NCBI RefSeq assembly: GCF_009192945.1
Contig: NZ_NSET01000021.1
Span: 124,001-188,000, forward strand
DNA length: 64,000 nucleotides
From: Xanthomonas maliensis
GTDB taxonomy: Bacteria; Pseudomonadota; Gammaproteobacteria; Xanthomonadales; Xanthomonadaceae
Reading direction: 5' to 3'
Positions 50,228 to 60,644 of the stretch are shown here, in pieces (positions within the stretch are counted from its first letter, which is position 1; the number at the start of each line of letters is the position of its first letter). The translations under genes and the position numbers were made by a program. The notes under the pieces are model-generated. The model was not told the origin of the DNA. It made no database searches and saw nothing but the letters and a program-made list of their open reading frames with translations.

Positions 50228-52393
50228 TTACTCGGTCAAGCCACGGTTTTCCAGCAGCGCCTTGACGCTGGGATCCTTGCCGCGGAAATCGCGATACAGC
50301 GTCGCCAGGTCGACGGTATTGCCACGCGAGAGGATCTTGGCGCGGAACAGATCGCCGTTCTTGCGCGACAGCCCGCCATGCTCCTTGAACCACTCGAAGG
50401 CATCGTCGTCGAGCACTTCCGACCAGAAGTACGCGTAGTAGCCGGCCGAATAACCGCCACCCCAGATGTGGTCGAAATACGTGCTGCGGTAACGCGGCGG
50501 CACCTCGGCCAGATCGACCTTGAAGCGCGTGAGCGCATCGGCCTCGAACTTGCTGACGTCCTGCAACGGCGCATCGGCCGGCTGGGTGTGCCAGGCCAGA
50601 TCCAGCAGCGCGGCCGCCAGGTACTCGGTGGTCGCATAGCCGCTATTGAAGGTCTTGGCCTTGCGAATCTTCTCCACCAGCGCCGCCGGCATGGCTTCGC
50701 CGGTCTGATAGTGCTTGGCGTAGTGGGCGAAGATCTTGGGATCGGAGGCCCAGTGCTCGTTGAACTGCGACGGGAACTCGACGAAATCGCGCGAGGTGTT
50801 GGTGCCGGCCAGCGACGGGTACTTCACCTGCGAGAACATGCCATGCAGCGCATGGCCGAACTCGTGGAACATGGTGGTGACATCGTCGAAGCTCAGCAGC
50901 GCCGGCTGGCCAGCCGCCGGCTTGGTGAAGTTGCAGACGTTGTAGACCACCGGCTTGGCGCCGGTCAGGCCGTCCTGCTCGACGAAATTGCCCATCCAGG
51001 CGCCACCGGACTTGCTGTCGCGCTTGAAGTAGTCGGTGTAGAACAGCGCCAGCGACTTGCCGTCGGCATCGAAGACCTCGTACACCTTCATGTCGGCGTG
51101 GTAGGTCGGGATGTCGGTACGCGGCTTGAAGGTCAGACCGTACAGCTGGTTGGCGGCGTAGAAGACGCCGTTCTGCAGCACGTTGTCCAACTCGAAGTAG
51201 GGCTTGATCTGCGACTCGTCCAGGTCGTACTTGGCCTTGCGCACCTGTTCGGCGTAAAAGTCCCAATCCGAGGCAGCGAGCTTGAAGCCGCCGTTCTGCG
51301 CGTCGATCACCTTCTGCATCTCGCCGATCTCGCGGCGCGCCTTGCCGGTGGCGGCCGGCACGGTGTCGGTCAGCAGCTTGAGCGCCTGGTCGGGCGTCTT
51401 GGCCATCTGGTCGCCCAGGCTGTAGGCGGCGTAGCTGTCGAAGCCCAGCAACTTGGCCTTCTGCGCGCGCAGCTGCGCCAGCCGCTGGATGGTCTGGCGG
51501 GTATCGTTGGCGTCGCCCTTCTCGGCGCGGGTTTCCGAGGCCTTGAGCACCTCCGCGCGCAGTTGGCGATCCTTCAGCGAGGCCAGCACCGGTTGCTGGG
51601 TGGTGTTCTGCAGCGCCAGCAAGTACTTGCCGTCGAGCTTGCGGGCCTTGGCCGCATCGGCAGCGGCGGCGATGTCGCCATCGCTCAGGCCATCGAGCTT
51701 GGCCTTGTCGTCCACCACCACCGCACCGGCCGCGGTGGCGGCCACCAGACGGGTGTGGAACTGGGTGGACAGCGTGGTCTCCTCGACGTTGAGCTTGCGC
51801 AAGGTGGCCTTGTCGGCATCGGACAGTTGTGCGCCGGCGCGCACGAAGCTGTCGTATTGGCGCTCCAGCAGGCGTTTCTGCTCGGCATCCAGGTTCAGGG
51901 TGTCGCGCTGGTCGTACAAGGTCTTGATGCGGGCGAACAGCTTGGGATCGAGGTGGATCTCGTCCTGGTGCTCGGCCAGCTTGGGCGCGACCTGTTCCTG
52001 GATCTTCTGCCGTGCATCGCTGGTATCGGCCTGGACCACGCCGAAGAACACGCTGGACACGCGCGTCAACGTTTGCCCACTGCGCTCCATCGCCTCGATG
52101 GTGTTGGCGAAGGTAGGCGCTTCGCTGCTGTCGGCGATCTTGCGGATCTCGGCCAGGTGCTGGCGCATGCCTTCGTCGAAGGCCGGCAGGTAATGGCTGT
52201 CCTGGATCTTGTCGAAGGGCGGCGCCTGGAACGGCAACGCGCTGGCGCTCAGCAGCGGGTTCTCGCTGGCTTGCGGGGCCTGCGCGGCGGGAGTCTTCTC
52301 GGGCACGGTGGCCTCCTTACCAGGCGACGGTTGTCCAGAACAGGCGGCCAGCGCCAGGGTGATGGCGGCAGCCAGGATGACGGGGCGCGACAT
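50228..52393 (-). CDS. dcp: Peptidyl-dipeptidase Dcp (M3 family), lipoprotein
   Basis: 721 residues. The lipobox LAAC gives a lipidated Cys18 in the periplasm; a short Pro/Ala linker follows. The zinc motif is HEFGH at 510-514 and the downstream Glu is in the FVEFPSQFNEHW block. GYYAYFWSEVLDDDAFEWF closes the catalytic domain. It removes C-terminal dipeptides. The ATG at 52391-52393 with GGAAT before it is the start; the frame to 52546 overlaps nothing but lacks homology. It may work with the periplasmic isoaspartyl peptidase upstream on the same strand. Confidence 0.93.
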   Translation of the reverse strand: MSRPVILAAAITLALAACSGQPSPGKEATVPEKTPAAQAPQASENPLLSASALPFQAPPFDKIQDSHYLPAFDEGMRQHLAEIRKIADSSEAPTFANTIEAMERSGQTLTRVSSVFFGVVQADTSDARQKIQEQVAPKLAEHQDEIHLDPKLFARIKTLYDQRDTLNLDAEQKRLLERQYDSFVRAGAQLSDADKATLRKLNVEETTLSTQFHTRLVAATAAGAVVVDDKAKLDGLSDGDIAAAADAAKARKLDGKYLLALQNTTQQPVLASLKDRQLRAEVLKASETRAEKGDANDTRQTIQRLAQLRAQKAKLLGFDSYAAYSLGDQMAKTPDQALKLLTDTVPAATGKARREIGEMQKVIDAQNGGFKLAASDWDFYAEQVRKAKYDLDESQIKPYFELDNVLQNGVFYAANQLYGLTFKPRTDIPTYHADMKVYEVFDADGKSLALFYTDYFKRDSKSGGAWMGNFVEQDGLTGAKPVVYNVCNFTKPAAGQPALLSFDDVTTMFHEFGHALHGMFSQVKYPSLAGTNTSRDFVEFPSQFNEHWASDPKIFAHYAKHYQTGEAMPAALVEKIRKAKTFNSGYATTEYLAAALLDLAWHTQPADAPLQDVSKFEADALTRFKVDLAEVPPRYRSTYFDHIWGGGYSAGYYAYFWSEVLDDDAFEWFKEHGGLSRKNGDLFRAKILSRGNTVDLATLYRDFRGKDPSVKALLENRGLTE

Positions 52394-52576
52394 GCGTGGG
52401 ATTCCTGATGGTTGGGGTACGGCAATCGCGCACCCTAGCGGGTTTGCACGGTGCTGGCATGTGCCGTTGGATGGGCGAGCGCGACCGCTGGAGTCCCCGG
52501 ACGACGCAGGTCGGTGCGGCGCGCGCGCCGCACCGCCGACGGCCAACGCCTCTCATCTCGACGGGCATCCAACGCT

Positions 52577-53590
52577 CTAGAGCGTCTCGTCCTTGAAGAT
52601 CGCCACATGCGGCACGCCATCGGTCCCGATCCAGCCGCGGTACATGCCTTCGGTGTTGAACGGGAAGGCCGCGTTGCCCTGCGCATCCAGCGCGATCGCC
52701 CCACCATCGCCGCCAGCGGCGGGAATCTGCTGGTCGATCACCGTTTCGGCCGCCTGCTGCAGGCTCTGCCCGGCGTACTTCATCCGTGCGCAGATGTCGT
52801 AGGCGGCCACGGCGCGGATGTAGTACTCGCCCCAGCCGGTGCCGGACACCGCGCACTGGGTGTTGGCGTAGGTGCCGGCGCCGATGATGGGCGCGTCGCC
52901 GACCCGGCCATAGCGCTTGTTGGTCATGCCGCCGGTGGAGGTACCAGCGGCCAGGCGACCGGCGCGGTCCAGCGCCAGCGCGCCGACCGTGCCGAAGTGC
53001 TTGGCGGTCTCCAGCTCCAACTCCGCTTGCGCCTGGCGGTCGCCCGCCTCGGCACGCAAGGCCTTCTGCAATTGCTGCCAGCGCTTGTCGGTGCGGAAGT
53101 AGGCCGGATCCACCAGGGCGATGCCCTGCTCGCGGGCGAATTGCTCGGCACCGGCACCGACCAGCATCACGTGCTTGGAGCGGTCCATCACGCGCCGTGC
53201 CAGCTGGATCGGGTTCTTCACCGTATGCACGCCGGCGATCGCGCCGGCCTTGCCGCTGGCGCCGTCCATGATGGCCGCATCCAGCTCGTTCTTGCCGTCA
53301 TGGGTGAACACCGCCCCGCGCCCGGCGTTGAACTGCGGCGCATCCTCCAGCACGGTGATGGTGGCCGCCACCGCATCGACCGCGCTGCCACCGTCGGCCA
53401 GCACGGCATGCCCGGCCTGCAGCGCACGCCGCATCGCCTCATGCGCCTGCGCCTGTTCGTCGGCACTGAGCCCGGCCTTCTCGACCCCGGCGCCGCCATG
53501 GAGAACCAGCATCGGCTCGACGGCCAGCGCCGGCAGCGCCAGACCCAGGCACAGCGATAACGTCAGCAGGCGGGCACACAGGACGGTCAT
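52577..53590 (-). CDS. iaaA: Isoaspartyl peptidase / L-asparaginase (Ntn hydrolase), periplasmic
   Basis: 337 residues. A signal peptide ends near residue 23 (PALAVEP). The precursor self-cleaves before Thr201 in HFGTVGALALD, and LVLHGGAGVEKAG and TSTGGMTNKRYGRVGD are family motifs. Mature alpha and beta chains hydrolyse beta-aspartyl dipeptides and asparagine. It starts at the ATG at 53588-53590; upstream frame extension overlaps the acyltransferase. It runs leftward to the Dcp gene after 183 bases and may share a transcript with it. Confidence 0.92.
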   Translation of the reverse strand: MTVLCARLLTLSLCLGLALPALAVEPMLVLHGGAGVEKAGLSADEQAQAHEAMRRALQAGHAVLADGGSAVDAVAATITVLEDAPQFNAGRGAVFTHDGKNELDAAIMDGASGKAGAIAGVHTVKNPIQLARRVMDRSKHVMLVGAGAEQFAREQGIALVDPAYFRTDKRWQQLQKALRAEAGDRQAQAELELETAKHFGTVGALALDRAGRLAAGTSTGGMTNKRYGRVGDAPIIGAGTYANTQCAVSGTGWGEYYIRAVAAYDICARMKYAGQSLQQAAETVIDQQIPAAGGDGGAIALDAQGNAAFPFNTEGMYRGWIGTDGVPHVAIFKDETL

Positions 53591-53642
53591 GGCATTGCTC
53601 GTGCGGGGCGGCCGATGGCCGGAAATGCAGGCAGGCGCCGCG

Positions 53643-54278
53643 TCACAGCGTATCGCGATGCTTGCCGCGCCAGGGGCGGTACCAGTGGCGGACGGCGGCG
53701 ATGTCGGCGGCCATGTCGGTACCGGTCCAGAACGGCTCGCCGATGCCGATCGTCTTGCTGGGATAGTCGAAATACACCGGCAGGATCGGCACCTTGGCAT
53801 CGGAGGCGATCTTCCAGAAACCGGCCTTCCATTGCTCCACGCGCTTGCGCGTGCCTTCCGGAGTGATCACGTACCACATCTGCTCGGACTGGCGGATCAG
53901 CCGGACCGCCTGGCCGATCGTGCCCTGGGGCGAACTGCGGTCCAGCGGGATGCCGCCGAGCTTGCGCAACAGCGGACCCAGCGGCCACCAGAACAGCTGC
54001 GCCTTGCCCAGCACGCGTACCTCGAAGCCGAGCGCGAACTTGGCCGCAAAGCCCAGGAAGCCATCCCAGTTGGACGAATGCGGGGCGACGATCATCACCA
54101 GCTTGGGCTCGTCGGGCAGGCGCCCGCGCAGGCGCCAGCCGGTCACCCGCAGCGCGGTCCGGCCCAGCCAACGGATGAACCGTCCGTGGGCGCGCGGCAT
54201 CCGTGGCGGCGACGGTTGCAACAGGATGTCCGCCTCGGCCACGGGCGGCAATGCAGGTTCGACAGGACTCACACTCAC
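53643..54278 (-). CDS. 1-acyl-glycerol-3-phosphate acyltransferase family protein
   Basis: 211 residues. The acyltransferase HX4D motif is His67-SSNW-Asp72, and EGTRKR is the substrate-binding motif. It lacks the clear N-terminal helices of PlsC and resembles a smaller lysophospholipid or lipid-A-type acyltransferase. It begins at a GTG that overlaps the arfB stop (GTGA). Which acceptor it uses is unknown. Confidence 0.85.
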   Translation of the reverse strand: MSVSPVEPALPPVAEADILLQPSPPRMPRAHGRFIRWLGRTALRVTGWRLRGRLPDEPKLVMIVAPHSSNWDGFLGFAAKFALGFEVRVLGKAQLFWWPLGPLLRKLGGIPLDRSSPQGTIGQAVRLIRQSEQMWYVITPEGTRKRVEQWKAGFWKIASDAKVPILPVYFDYPSKTIGIGEPFWTGTDMAADIAAVRHWYRPWRGKHRDTL

Positions 54279-54706
54279 TCCCAGTGGGACGCCGAGCGTC
54301 CACGCTTGATCTGGCTGCGCTCACGCTTGGCATCCAGCCGTCGCAGCTTGGCACCATGACTCGGTTTGGTGGCGATGCGCCGCTTGGGCACCGACAGGCA
54401 GGCGGCGATGATCGCGGCCAGACGTTCGCGGGCGTCGTCACGATTGCGCTCCTGGGTCCGGTAGCGCTGTGCGTCGATCACCAACACGCCTTCGGCGGTC
54501 ATGCGGCGATCGCGCCGCGACAGCAACCGGGCCCGCAACGGCTCGGGCAAGGCGGTGGATGCGGCCACGTCGAAGCGCAATTCCACCGCGGTGGACACCT
54601 TGTTGACGTTCTGCCCGCCGGCCCCGCTCGCGCGCACGAAGCGCTCGACGAGCTCGCTGGGCGGGATCGCCAGGCTCGGGGTGATCTGGATCGGTTCGCT
54701 GGCCAT
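54275..54706 (-). CDS. arfB: Alternative ribosome-rescue factor ArfB
   Basis: 143 residues. The GGQ loop is Gly30-Gly31-Gln32 in GAGGQNVNKVST, and the basic C-terminal tail (from about 110) would enter the mRNA channel of stalled ribosomes. It hydrolyses peptidyl-tRNA on non-stop complexes. It starts at the ATG at 54704-54706; the longer frame overlaps the divergent gene. It overlaps the acyltransferase start. Confidence 0.95.
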   Translation of the reverse strand: MASEPIQITPSLAIPPSELVERFVRASGAGGQNVNKVSTAVELRFDVAASTALPEPLRARLLSRRDRRMTAEGVLVIDAQRYRTQERNRDDARERLAAIIAACLSVPKRRIATKPSHGAKLRRLDAKRERSQIKRGRSASHWE

Positions 54707-54795
54707 GCGCGGGATTGTATCGGGACCGGCGTAGCCGCGCGCGCCAACGGCCGCTCCCGTATGCTGCGAGCGGTTCCCCCTGCAGGATGCTGCCA

Positions 54796-55341
54796 ATGAC
54801 CGCGTTTGCCCCCTTCGCCGCGCTGCGCGCGCACGCCTACCGCCTCGGCCTGCTGGCCCTGCTGATCGCGCCGAGCGCGTTTGCGCAGCCACCCAGCGAT
54901 GCCGAGATCAACCGGCTGCTGGCCGCCTCGCGTGCGCAGACCATGCTCGACACCATGCTGCCGCAGATCGAGGCGATGCAGCAGCAACAGTTCGCCCAGC
55001 TCACCGCCCAGCGCTCGCTCGACGCGCAACAGCAGGCGCAGCTGCAGCGCATCCAGGAGCGCACCCGCCAGACCATCCGCAAGGCCTTGTCGTGGTCCGA
55101 GCTGCGGCCGATGTACGTGGACCTGTACAAACGGTCGTTCTCGCGCGAGGACGTGCTGGCGATGGCCGAGTTCTACGAGAGTTCGGCCGGGCAGAGCCTG
55201 CTGGACAAGACCCCGGCGCTGACCCAGAACCTGATGGTCGCGATCCAGCAGCGGATGCTGCCGTTGTTCGCGGACCTGCAGAAGGACCTGGAGCAGATCG
55301 TCAACACACCCCCGCCGGCAGCGGCGCCTGCCAAGCCCTGA
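54796..55341 (+). CDS. DUF2059 secreted protein
   Basis: 181 residues with a signal peptide (1-30, cleavage after AFAQ). The mature chain carries the DUF2059 helical domain: AQTMLDTMLPQIEAMQQQQ and LYKRSFSREDVLAMAEFYESSAGQ are its usual blocks. AGGA eight bases before the ATG at 54796 decides over the ATG at 54787. It is periplasmic with no known activity. The Pro/Ala tail may be a linker. Divergent from arfB. Confidence 0.85.
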   Translation: MTAFAPFAALRAHAYRLGLLALLIAPSAFAQPPSDAEINRLLAASRAQTMLDTMLPQIEAMQQQQFAQLTAQRSLDAQQQAQLQRIQERTRQTIRKALSWSELRPMYVDLYKRSFSREDVLAMAEFYESSAGQSLLDKTPALTQNLMVAIQQRMLPLFADLQKDLEQIVNTPPPAAAPAKP

Positions 55342-55414
55342 CCACTGCGGCGATCGCCCGGTCGCAAGACGCCGCGGTGATCGCCGGCAATGCCGGTCGC
55401 CACTGCATGCCAGC

Positions 55415-56152
55415 TCAGGCGGCCGCGACCGCCTCCGGCGCTGGCGGCGTCGCCCAGTCGAACAGCGCACAGGCCTTGGCGAACTCGCCTTCCAGCGGCG
55501 CACACACCAGCAGCCGCCGGCCATCGTGCGGATGCGCGAATCCCAGCCGCTCGGCATGCAGCAACATGCGGTGGATGCCGAGCATGCGGAAGGTGCGGTT
55601 GTGGCGCCCGTCGCCGTGGCTGGTATCGCCGATCAGATGGTGCGACAGGTGCTTCAGATGCCGACGGATCTGACGAAAGCGCCCGGTCTGCGGCTGGCAG
55701 CGCAGCAGGGCGTAGCGCGAGGTGGCAAAGCCGGTGGACGGCACTTGCAACTCGCCGGTGGCCAGCCGCTGGAAATGGGTGATCGCCGGCTTCTTGACCG
55801 GCTTGCCGGGCCCGCCGTCGAGGTCGTGATCGACACTGAATCGCAGCTCGGCCGGCCAGCCGCGGCACACGGCCAGATACTCCTTCTGCACGTCCCCGCT
55901 CATCAGCGCCTTGCCCAGCGCACTGGCGGTCTCGCGATCGAACGCCAGCAGCAGGCAACCGCTGGTCGCGCGATCGAGGCGATGCACCAGGAAGATCGGC
56001 CGGCCCAACTGCTCGCGCAGGCGGTCGGCGAGGAAGTCGTCCTCGCCGCGGGCCAGCTTGCTGTCGTGGACCATCAGACCGGCAGGCTTGTCGACAACGG
56101 CCAGGGCGTCGTCCTGGTAGAGGATCTGTAACGGGTCGGGGGCGATGCTCAC
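55415..56152 (-). CDS. truC: tRNA pseudouridine(65) synthase TruC
   Basis: 245 residues of the RluA superfamily, TruC branch. The catalytic aspartate is in VHRLDRATSGCLL, and RHLKHLSHHLIGDTSHGDGRHN is a TruC hallmark. It modifies U65 of certain tRNAs. I prefer GTG 56150-56152 (VSIAPDPLQILYQDD), as E. coli TruC starts close to this; the ATG at 56186-56188 is the alternative. Neither has a strong ribosome binding site. It is leftward, downstream of the O-methyltransferase. Confidence 0.9.
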   Translation of the reverse strand: MSIAPDPLQILYQDDALAVVDKPAGLMVHDSKLARGEDDFLADRLREQLGRPIFLVHRLDRATSGCLLLAFDRETASALGKALMSGDVQKEYLAVCRGWPAELRFSVDHDLDGGPGKPVKKPAITHFQRLATGELQVPSTGFATSRYALLRCQPQTGRFRQIRRHLKHLSHHLIGDTSHGDGRHNRTFRMLGIHRMLLHAERLGFAHPHDGRRLLVCAPLEGEFAKACALFDWATPPAPEAVAAA

Positions 56153-56264
56153 CGGGGGATTATCCGCGTGGTCGACACCGCATGCCACTGTGCCGCCGCG
56201 CCGTATGGCGCATGCCGATCATGCGCCTTGAGGCGAAGGGCGTGGCAGCTCGGCGGGTATAGGC

Positions 56265-56852
56265 TCAAGCCGCACCGCACACCGCCAGCAATTCGCCCTT
56301 GCCCACCGGCACCACGCTGCAGGTGACTGCCGGATCGTCAGCCAGCAGCGCGGTGAACGGCGCCAGTTCGTCGGCATGCGAGAGCGCATTGTCGACCACC
56401 AGCAGGCCACCGCCGCGCAGCACGCGGCGCAATGCCGGCCACCAGCGCACGTACTCGCCACGCGCCGAATCCAGGAAGACCAGATCGATGCTGGCACTGG
56501 CGGCCTGGGTCAGCCACGTGCCGCCGTCGCCGTGTACCAGATCCACTGACGCCGCCAGGCCGCTGCGTGCAAGCGTGGCCTGCGCCAGGGCCACCTTGTC
56601 GGCCGCAAGCTCCACCGTGGTGACGTGCCCACCGATTGCGACGGCCGCTTCGGCCAGCCACAGCGTCGAATAACCGTTGGAGGTGCCGATTTCCAGCACA
56701 CGCCGCGCAGCGGTGGCACGGACCAGTACGGCCAGCAATTGCCCGGTGTCGGGCGTGATATTGAGCATGCGCCGGCCATACTCCAGCTGGTGCGCATCGT
56801 TGTCGCTACCGAACCGTGCCAGGTCGTCTTTCAATGCCTGCAGATCGATCAT
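56265..56852 (-). CDS. O-methyltransferase (CaiE/COMT type)
   Basis: 195 residues. The SAM motif is LEIGTSNGYSTLWLA; DLVFLDSARGEYVRWW is the metal/acceptor-binding block of cation-dependent class I O-methyltransferases (Methyltransf_24/O-MT type). GAGG, five bases before the ATG at 56850-56852, decides the start over two upstream GTGs. The acceptor is unknown. It lies next to ubiB but probably is not part of ubiquinone synthesis. Confidence 0.85.
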   Translation of the reverse strand: MIDLQALKDDLARFGSDNDAHQLEYGRRMLNITPDTGQLLAVLVRATAARRVLEIGTSNGYSTLWLAEAAVAIGGHVTTVELAADKVALAQATLARSGLAASVDLVHGDGGTWLTQAASASIDLVFLDSARGEYVRWWPALRRVLRGGGLLVVDNALSHADELAPFTALLADDPAVTCSVVPVGKGELLAVCGAA

Positions 56853-56950
56853 CACCACCTCGCAGGGGACGGCTTCGTCATCATGCCGCTGTAGGCGCTG
56901 CCGCTACCCAGCCGGATGCGGCAGGCTACCTGTCGCGGTGCTTGAGTGCT

Positions 56951-58624
56951 TCAGCGCCGCAACCAGGCGACCAGCAGCGCTGCCGAACCGGCGCCGCCGC
57001 TGATCCAGCTCCACACCGGCACCGTGCCCAGATACCAGCCATCCGGATGCAGGCCGTAGAGCACAGCCGCGACGACCAGTAACCCGCTGCCGGTGATGGC
57101 AGTGACCACGCGCGTCTGCAACCTGCGCAGGCTCAGGTCCAGGGCGAGCAGTTCGGGCGAGCGAATGTCGATCTGATGACGGCCTTCCACCTGCTGCTTC
57201 AGCCAGCTGTGCACCAGCCGCGGCATGTCCGGCGCATGGGTCATGATCTCTGGCAGACGCTTGCTCAGTTCGCGCAGCACGCGGCGTGGGCTGTAACGCT
57301 CGCGCAGGATGCGTTCGAGCACCGGTCGCGCCACTGCCCAGATATCCAGCTTGGGGTCGAGTTGCCGGCCCACGCCTTCGATATTGAGCAGCGTTTTCTG
57401 CAGCAAGATCAGCTGCGGCTGCAGCGTCAACTCATAGCGCTGCGCCACGCGGAACAATTTGATCAGCACCTGCGCCAAGGAAATTTCCGACAACGGCCGG
57501 GTGAAATACGGCTCGCACACCGAGCGCGCGGCCGCTTCCAGCTCGTCGATGCGCACGTTGCTGGGCATCCAGCCAGCCTCCACGTGCAACTCGGCCATGC
57601 GGCGGTAATCCTTGTGGAAGATCGCCATGAAGTTCTCGGCCAGGTAGTACTGATCTTCCTGCGAGAGCTGGCCCATGATGCCGAAGTCCAGCGCGATGAA
57701 GCGCGGATTGAGCCGCCGCTGCGGATCGCTGTCGACCCAGATGTTGCCGGCATGGGCATCGGCATGGAAGAAGTTGTCGCGGAAGACCTGGGTGTAGAAC
57801 ACCCGCACGCCCTTGGCGGCCAGCGCGCTGCGATCGATGCCGGCGGCATCCAGCTTGGCGATGTCGTCGGACGGAATGCCGTAGACGCGTTCGAGGGTGA
57901 GCGCGCGCTCGGCGGTATGCGACCAGATCACCTCCGGCACATACAGGTCGTCCGAGCCCTGCCAGAAGCGCCGCAACACGCTGGCGTTGGCGCCTTCGCG
58001 CTGCAGGTCCAGTTCGGCCGACAAGGTGGACTCGATCTCGGCCACCACTTCGCGCGGGCGGATCTTGTCGGCGCGCGGGTGGGTGCGTTCGACCAGCAGC
58101 GCCAGCGAACGCAGCAAGGCGATATCGGCATCGATCTGCCGTTCGATGTCCGGCCGCAACACCTTGACCACCACCTCGCGCCGGACACCGTCGGTGTCCG
58201 GCGGCAGCGTGGCCGCGTGCACCTGGGCGATCGAGGCCGAGGCCAGCGGAGTGGTGTCGAAGGCGGCGAACGCGACGTCGATCGGCCGGCCCAGCGCGCG
58301 CTCGACGATCAAGCGCGCAGCCTGCCCGTCGAACGGTTTGACCCGGTCCTGCAACAGGGTCAGCTCCTCGGCCACGTCCGGCGGAATCAGGTCGCGCCGG
58401 GTGGAAAGGATCTGCCCGAACTTGACGAAGATCGGTCCCAGCTCCTGCAGCGCCAGACGCAGCCTCGCCCCGCGCGACTGCGCAGCAATCTCGGCGCTGG
58501 CGCGCGGGACGAACGGCTTGGCCAGGCGCAGCCAGCGCTCGGCCGGTGTGCCCTGCAGCAGATCGTCCAGGCGGTAGCGCAGGATCACCCGGCCGATCCG
58601 GCTGGCCCGCACGATCGCCTTCAT
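56951..58624 (-). CDS. ubiB: Ubiquinone biosynthesis kinase-like protein UbiB
   Basis: 557 residues. The KxGQ motif of the UbiB family is [10 protein letters not shown], followed by the nucleotide loop ASIAQVHAA and the AxHAGN block [18 protein letters not shown] is the metal motif. Two C-terminal hydrophobic segments (about 500-555) anchor it in the inner membrane. It supports coenzyme Q assembly as an atypical ATPase. Its start overlaps the ubiJ stop (ATGA). Confidence 0.94.
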   Translation of the reverse strand: MKAIVRASRIGRVILRYRLDDLLQGTPAERWLRLAKPFVPRASAEIAAQSRGARLRLALQELGPIFVKFGQILSTRRDLIPPDVAEELTLLQDRVKPFDGQAARLIVERALGRPIDVAFAAFDTTPLASASIAQVHAATLPPDTDGVRREVVVKVLRPDIERQIDADIALLRSLALLVERTHPRADKIRPREVVAEIESTLSAELDLQREGANASVLRRFWQGSDDLYVPEVIWSHTAERALTLERVYGIPSDDIAKLDAAGIDRSALAAKGVRVFYTQVFRDNFFHADAHAGNIWVDSDPQRRLNPRFIALDFGIMGQLSQEDQYYLAENFMAIFHKDYRRMAELHVEAGWMPSNVRIDELEAAARSVCEPYFTRPLSEISLAQVLIKLFRVAQRYELTLQPQLILLQKTLLNIEGVGRQLDPKLDIWAVARPVLERILRERYSPRRVLRELSKRLPEIMTHAPDMPRLVHSWLKQQVEGRHQIDIRSPELLALDLSLRRLQTRVVTAITGSGLLVVAAVLYGLHPDGWYLGTVPVWSWISGGAGSAALLVAWLRR

Positions 58625-59265
58625 GCCGACGCTCCTGGCTGACCCAGGCGGCTCACACGTGCCGCCAGACGCTCGACGTCGTCGCGCAGCGCATCGACAT
58701 CGTCGTAAAAGGCATCCAGCTCGGCGCGCGGCACCACATCGCGCGATTCCTCGGTCACGTACTCGGCCGCACTCTGGGCCAGGTCGGCGGCGCTGCGACG
58801 CGCCTGCAGCAACGCCGCGCGCACTGCCATGGCCACCTGCACACCGACGATCTCGCCGAACACCGCCACGAACGGCAGCTGCCAGTCCGGATCGTAGCGG
58901 CCGGCCAGTTGCTGCAGCTGACGCGCCAACTCGGCGTCGCCGGACACCTTGAGCCGGCCCGCCGGCGCGCCCTGGCGGCGCGCGTTGGCCAGCAGCGGCA
59001 ATTGCCCGAGCAAGCCGGCCAGGCTGCTGCGCACCGCCAGGTCCGGCTCCTGGCTGGCATCCACCGGCCCGACCAGCAGGCCGCGATCGTGCACCTGGAT
59101 CTGCAAGGCCAGCGCCGGTGCCTCCAGGGTCACGGCAATGCGTTGCCCTTCCAGCGGCAGCAAGGCATCGCGGGTATCCGGATCCAGCGCCAGGGCGCGG
59201 TTGAGTGCGGCCTGCAAGGCGCGGCCGGCGAGCGGTTTGAGCGAATCGAGGAAGGAGGCAGCCAT
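58621..59265 (-). CDS. ubiJ: Ubiquinone biosynthesis accessory protein UbiJ
   Basis: 214 residues. A SCP2-type lipid-binding domain (about 15-110) is followed by a coiled-coil-like tail with alternating Asp, Val and Arg. UbiJ binds lipids in the Ubi complex with UbiK. The usual ubiE-ubiJ-ubiB set is here reduced to ubiJ-ubiB, since ubiE is not upstream; a divergent ddl lies there instead. The start is the ATG at 59263-59265. Confidence 0.9.
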   Translation of the reverse strand: MAASFLDSLKPLAGRALQAALNRALALDPDTRDALLPLEGQRIAVTLEAPALALQIQVHDRGLLVGPVDASQEPDLAVRSSLAGLLGQLPLLANARRQGAPAGRLKVSGDAELARQLQQLAGRYDPDWQLPFVAVFGEIVGVQVAMAVRAALLQARRSAADLAQSAAEYVTEESRDVVPRAELDAFYDDVDALRDDVERLAARVSRLGQPGASA

Positions 59266-59370
59266 CGGGCCATTCTACCGCCCCGGCGTGTGACAGCCGG
59301 CCGGCGTCGCACTTTCGGCCTCCATCGCGCGCAGGCATCCTTGCCGCCTGGCATGACGGATGGAGAGGCA

Positions 59371-60477
59371 ATGCGCAAGCTGCGGGTGGGATTGATCTTC
59401 GGCGGTAAGTCGGCCGAACACGAGGTGTCGCTGCAATCGGCGCGCAATATTCTCCAGGCGCTGGACCCGGCACGGTTCGAACCCGTGCTGATCGGCATCG
59501 ACAAGCAAGGCCAATGGCATCTCAGTGCCGCCGATGGCTTCCTGCTGGCGGCCGACGATCCGGCGCGCATCGCCCTGCACCGCAGCGGGCGGGCGTTGGC
59601 GGTGCTGCCCGGCGCCGAACAGGCGCAGCTGCAGGCGGTCGACTCCGGACAGGCACTGGCGCAGATCGACGTGGTGTTGCCCATCGTGCACGGCACGCTG
59701 GGTGAAGACGGCGCCTTGCAAGGTCTGCTGCGCATGGCCAACCTGCCCTTCGTCGGCTCCGGCGTGCTGGGCTCGGCGGTCGCGATGGACAAGGACATGG
59801 CCAAGCGGGTGCTGCGCGATGCCGGCCTGGCCGTTGCGCCGTTCGTCTGCTTCAACCGTCATGAGGTCGCACAGGCCGACACGGAGGCGCTGAGCGCGCA
59901 GCTCGGCCTGCCGCTGTTCGTCAAACCGGCCAACCAGGGGTCCTCGGTCGGAGTCAGCCAGGTCCGCAGCGCGGACGCCCTGCGGCCGGCGCTGGAACTG
60001 GCACTGCGCTACGACCACAAGGTGCTGGTCGAAGCCGCCATCGCCGGGCGCGAAATCGAATGCGCCATCCTCGGCAATCACACACCGCAGGCCAGCGTCT
60101 GCGGCGAGGTGGTGGTGCACGATGCCTTCTATTCGTACGACACCAAATACATCCACGCCGACGGTGCCGAGCTGGTGATTCCCGCCGACATCGATGCGCA
60201 GACGCAGCAGCGCATCCAGCAGGTCGCGCTGCAGGCGTATCGGGCATTGGACTGCGCCGGCATGGCGCGGGTGGACGTGTTCCTGTGCGCGGATGGCCGC
60301 ATCGTCGTCAACGAGATCAATACGCTGCCGGGATTCACCCGCATCAGCATGTATCCCAAGCTATGGGAGGCCAGCGGACTGGACTATCGCAGCCTGATCA
60401 CCCGCTTGATCGAGCTGGCGCTGGAGCGACATGCCGACGATCGCCTGCTGCGCAGCGTGATCGCGCCATCGCATTAG
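59371..60477 (+). CDS. ddl: D-alanine--D-alanine ligase
   Basis: 368 residues. The start motif is [15 protein letters not shown], the ATP-grasp region is [15 protein letters not shown], and [19 protein letters not shown] is the C-terminal signature. The length and this end indicate the DdlA type. It joins D-alanines for peptidoglycan precursors. The ATG at 59371 with GGAGAGG before it was chosen; an in-frame ATG at 59353 precedes it. It is outside a division cluster and monocistronic. Confidence 0.94.
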   Translation: MRKLRVGLIFGGKSAEHEVSLQSARNILQALDPARFEPVLIGIDKQGQWHLSAADGFLLAADDPARIALHRSGRALAVLPGAEQAQLQAVDSGQALAQIDVVLPIVHGTLGEDGALQGLLRMANLPFVGSGVLGSAVAMDKDMAKRVLRDAGLAVAPFVCFNRHEVAQADTEALSAQLGLPLFVKPANQGSSVGVSQVRSADALRPALELALRYDHKVLVEAAIAGREIECAILGNHTPQASVCGEVVVHDAFYSYDTKYIHADGAELVIPADIDAQTQQRIQQVALQAYRALDCAGMARVDVFLCADGRIVVNEINTLPGFTRISMYPKLWEASGLDYRSLITRLIELALERHADDRLLRSVIAPSH

Positions 60478-60539
60478 GCGGCAGCGCGTATAGCTCCGAT
60501 CCGCGGCAGGTCGGCATCACGATCGACGAGGCGCTAGTG

Positions 60540-60556
60540 CACAAGCAGACTCATCC
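60540..60556 (+). repeat. Direct repeat, left copy
   Basis: CACAAGCAGACTCATCC; the right copy at 61376-61392 differs at one base (G to A). The pair encloses the orphan gene at 60645-61253 and could mark an insertion. Confidence 0.5.
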
Positions 60557-60644
60557 GCCACTGCAGATCGTCGGCTCCTCGGTGCAACGGACCCGTCTCG
60601 ATAACGCGCCGGACCTGCACCGGGCTTCCCGACATCGCCCCCAC

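Noticed and set aside
50159-52408. 749-codon open frame on the plus strand
   Set aside because: It is antisense to the M3 peptidase, which has a lipobox, HEFGH and full family structure; the translation is a Leu/Val/Gly/Arg-rich shadow as expected in GC-rich DNA.
57176-58642. 488-codon open frame on the plus strand
   Set aside because: Antisense to ubiB, rich in His/Gln/Arg and without homology landmarks.
60478-60644. A pseudogene between ddl and the orphan gene
   Set aside because: The short open stretch has no recognisable protein remnant; only the direct repeat was kept.
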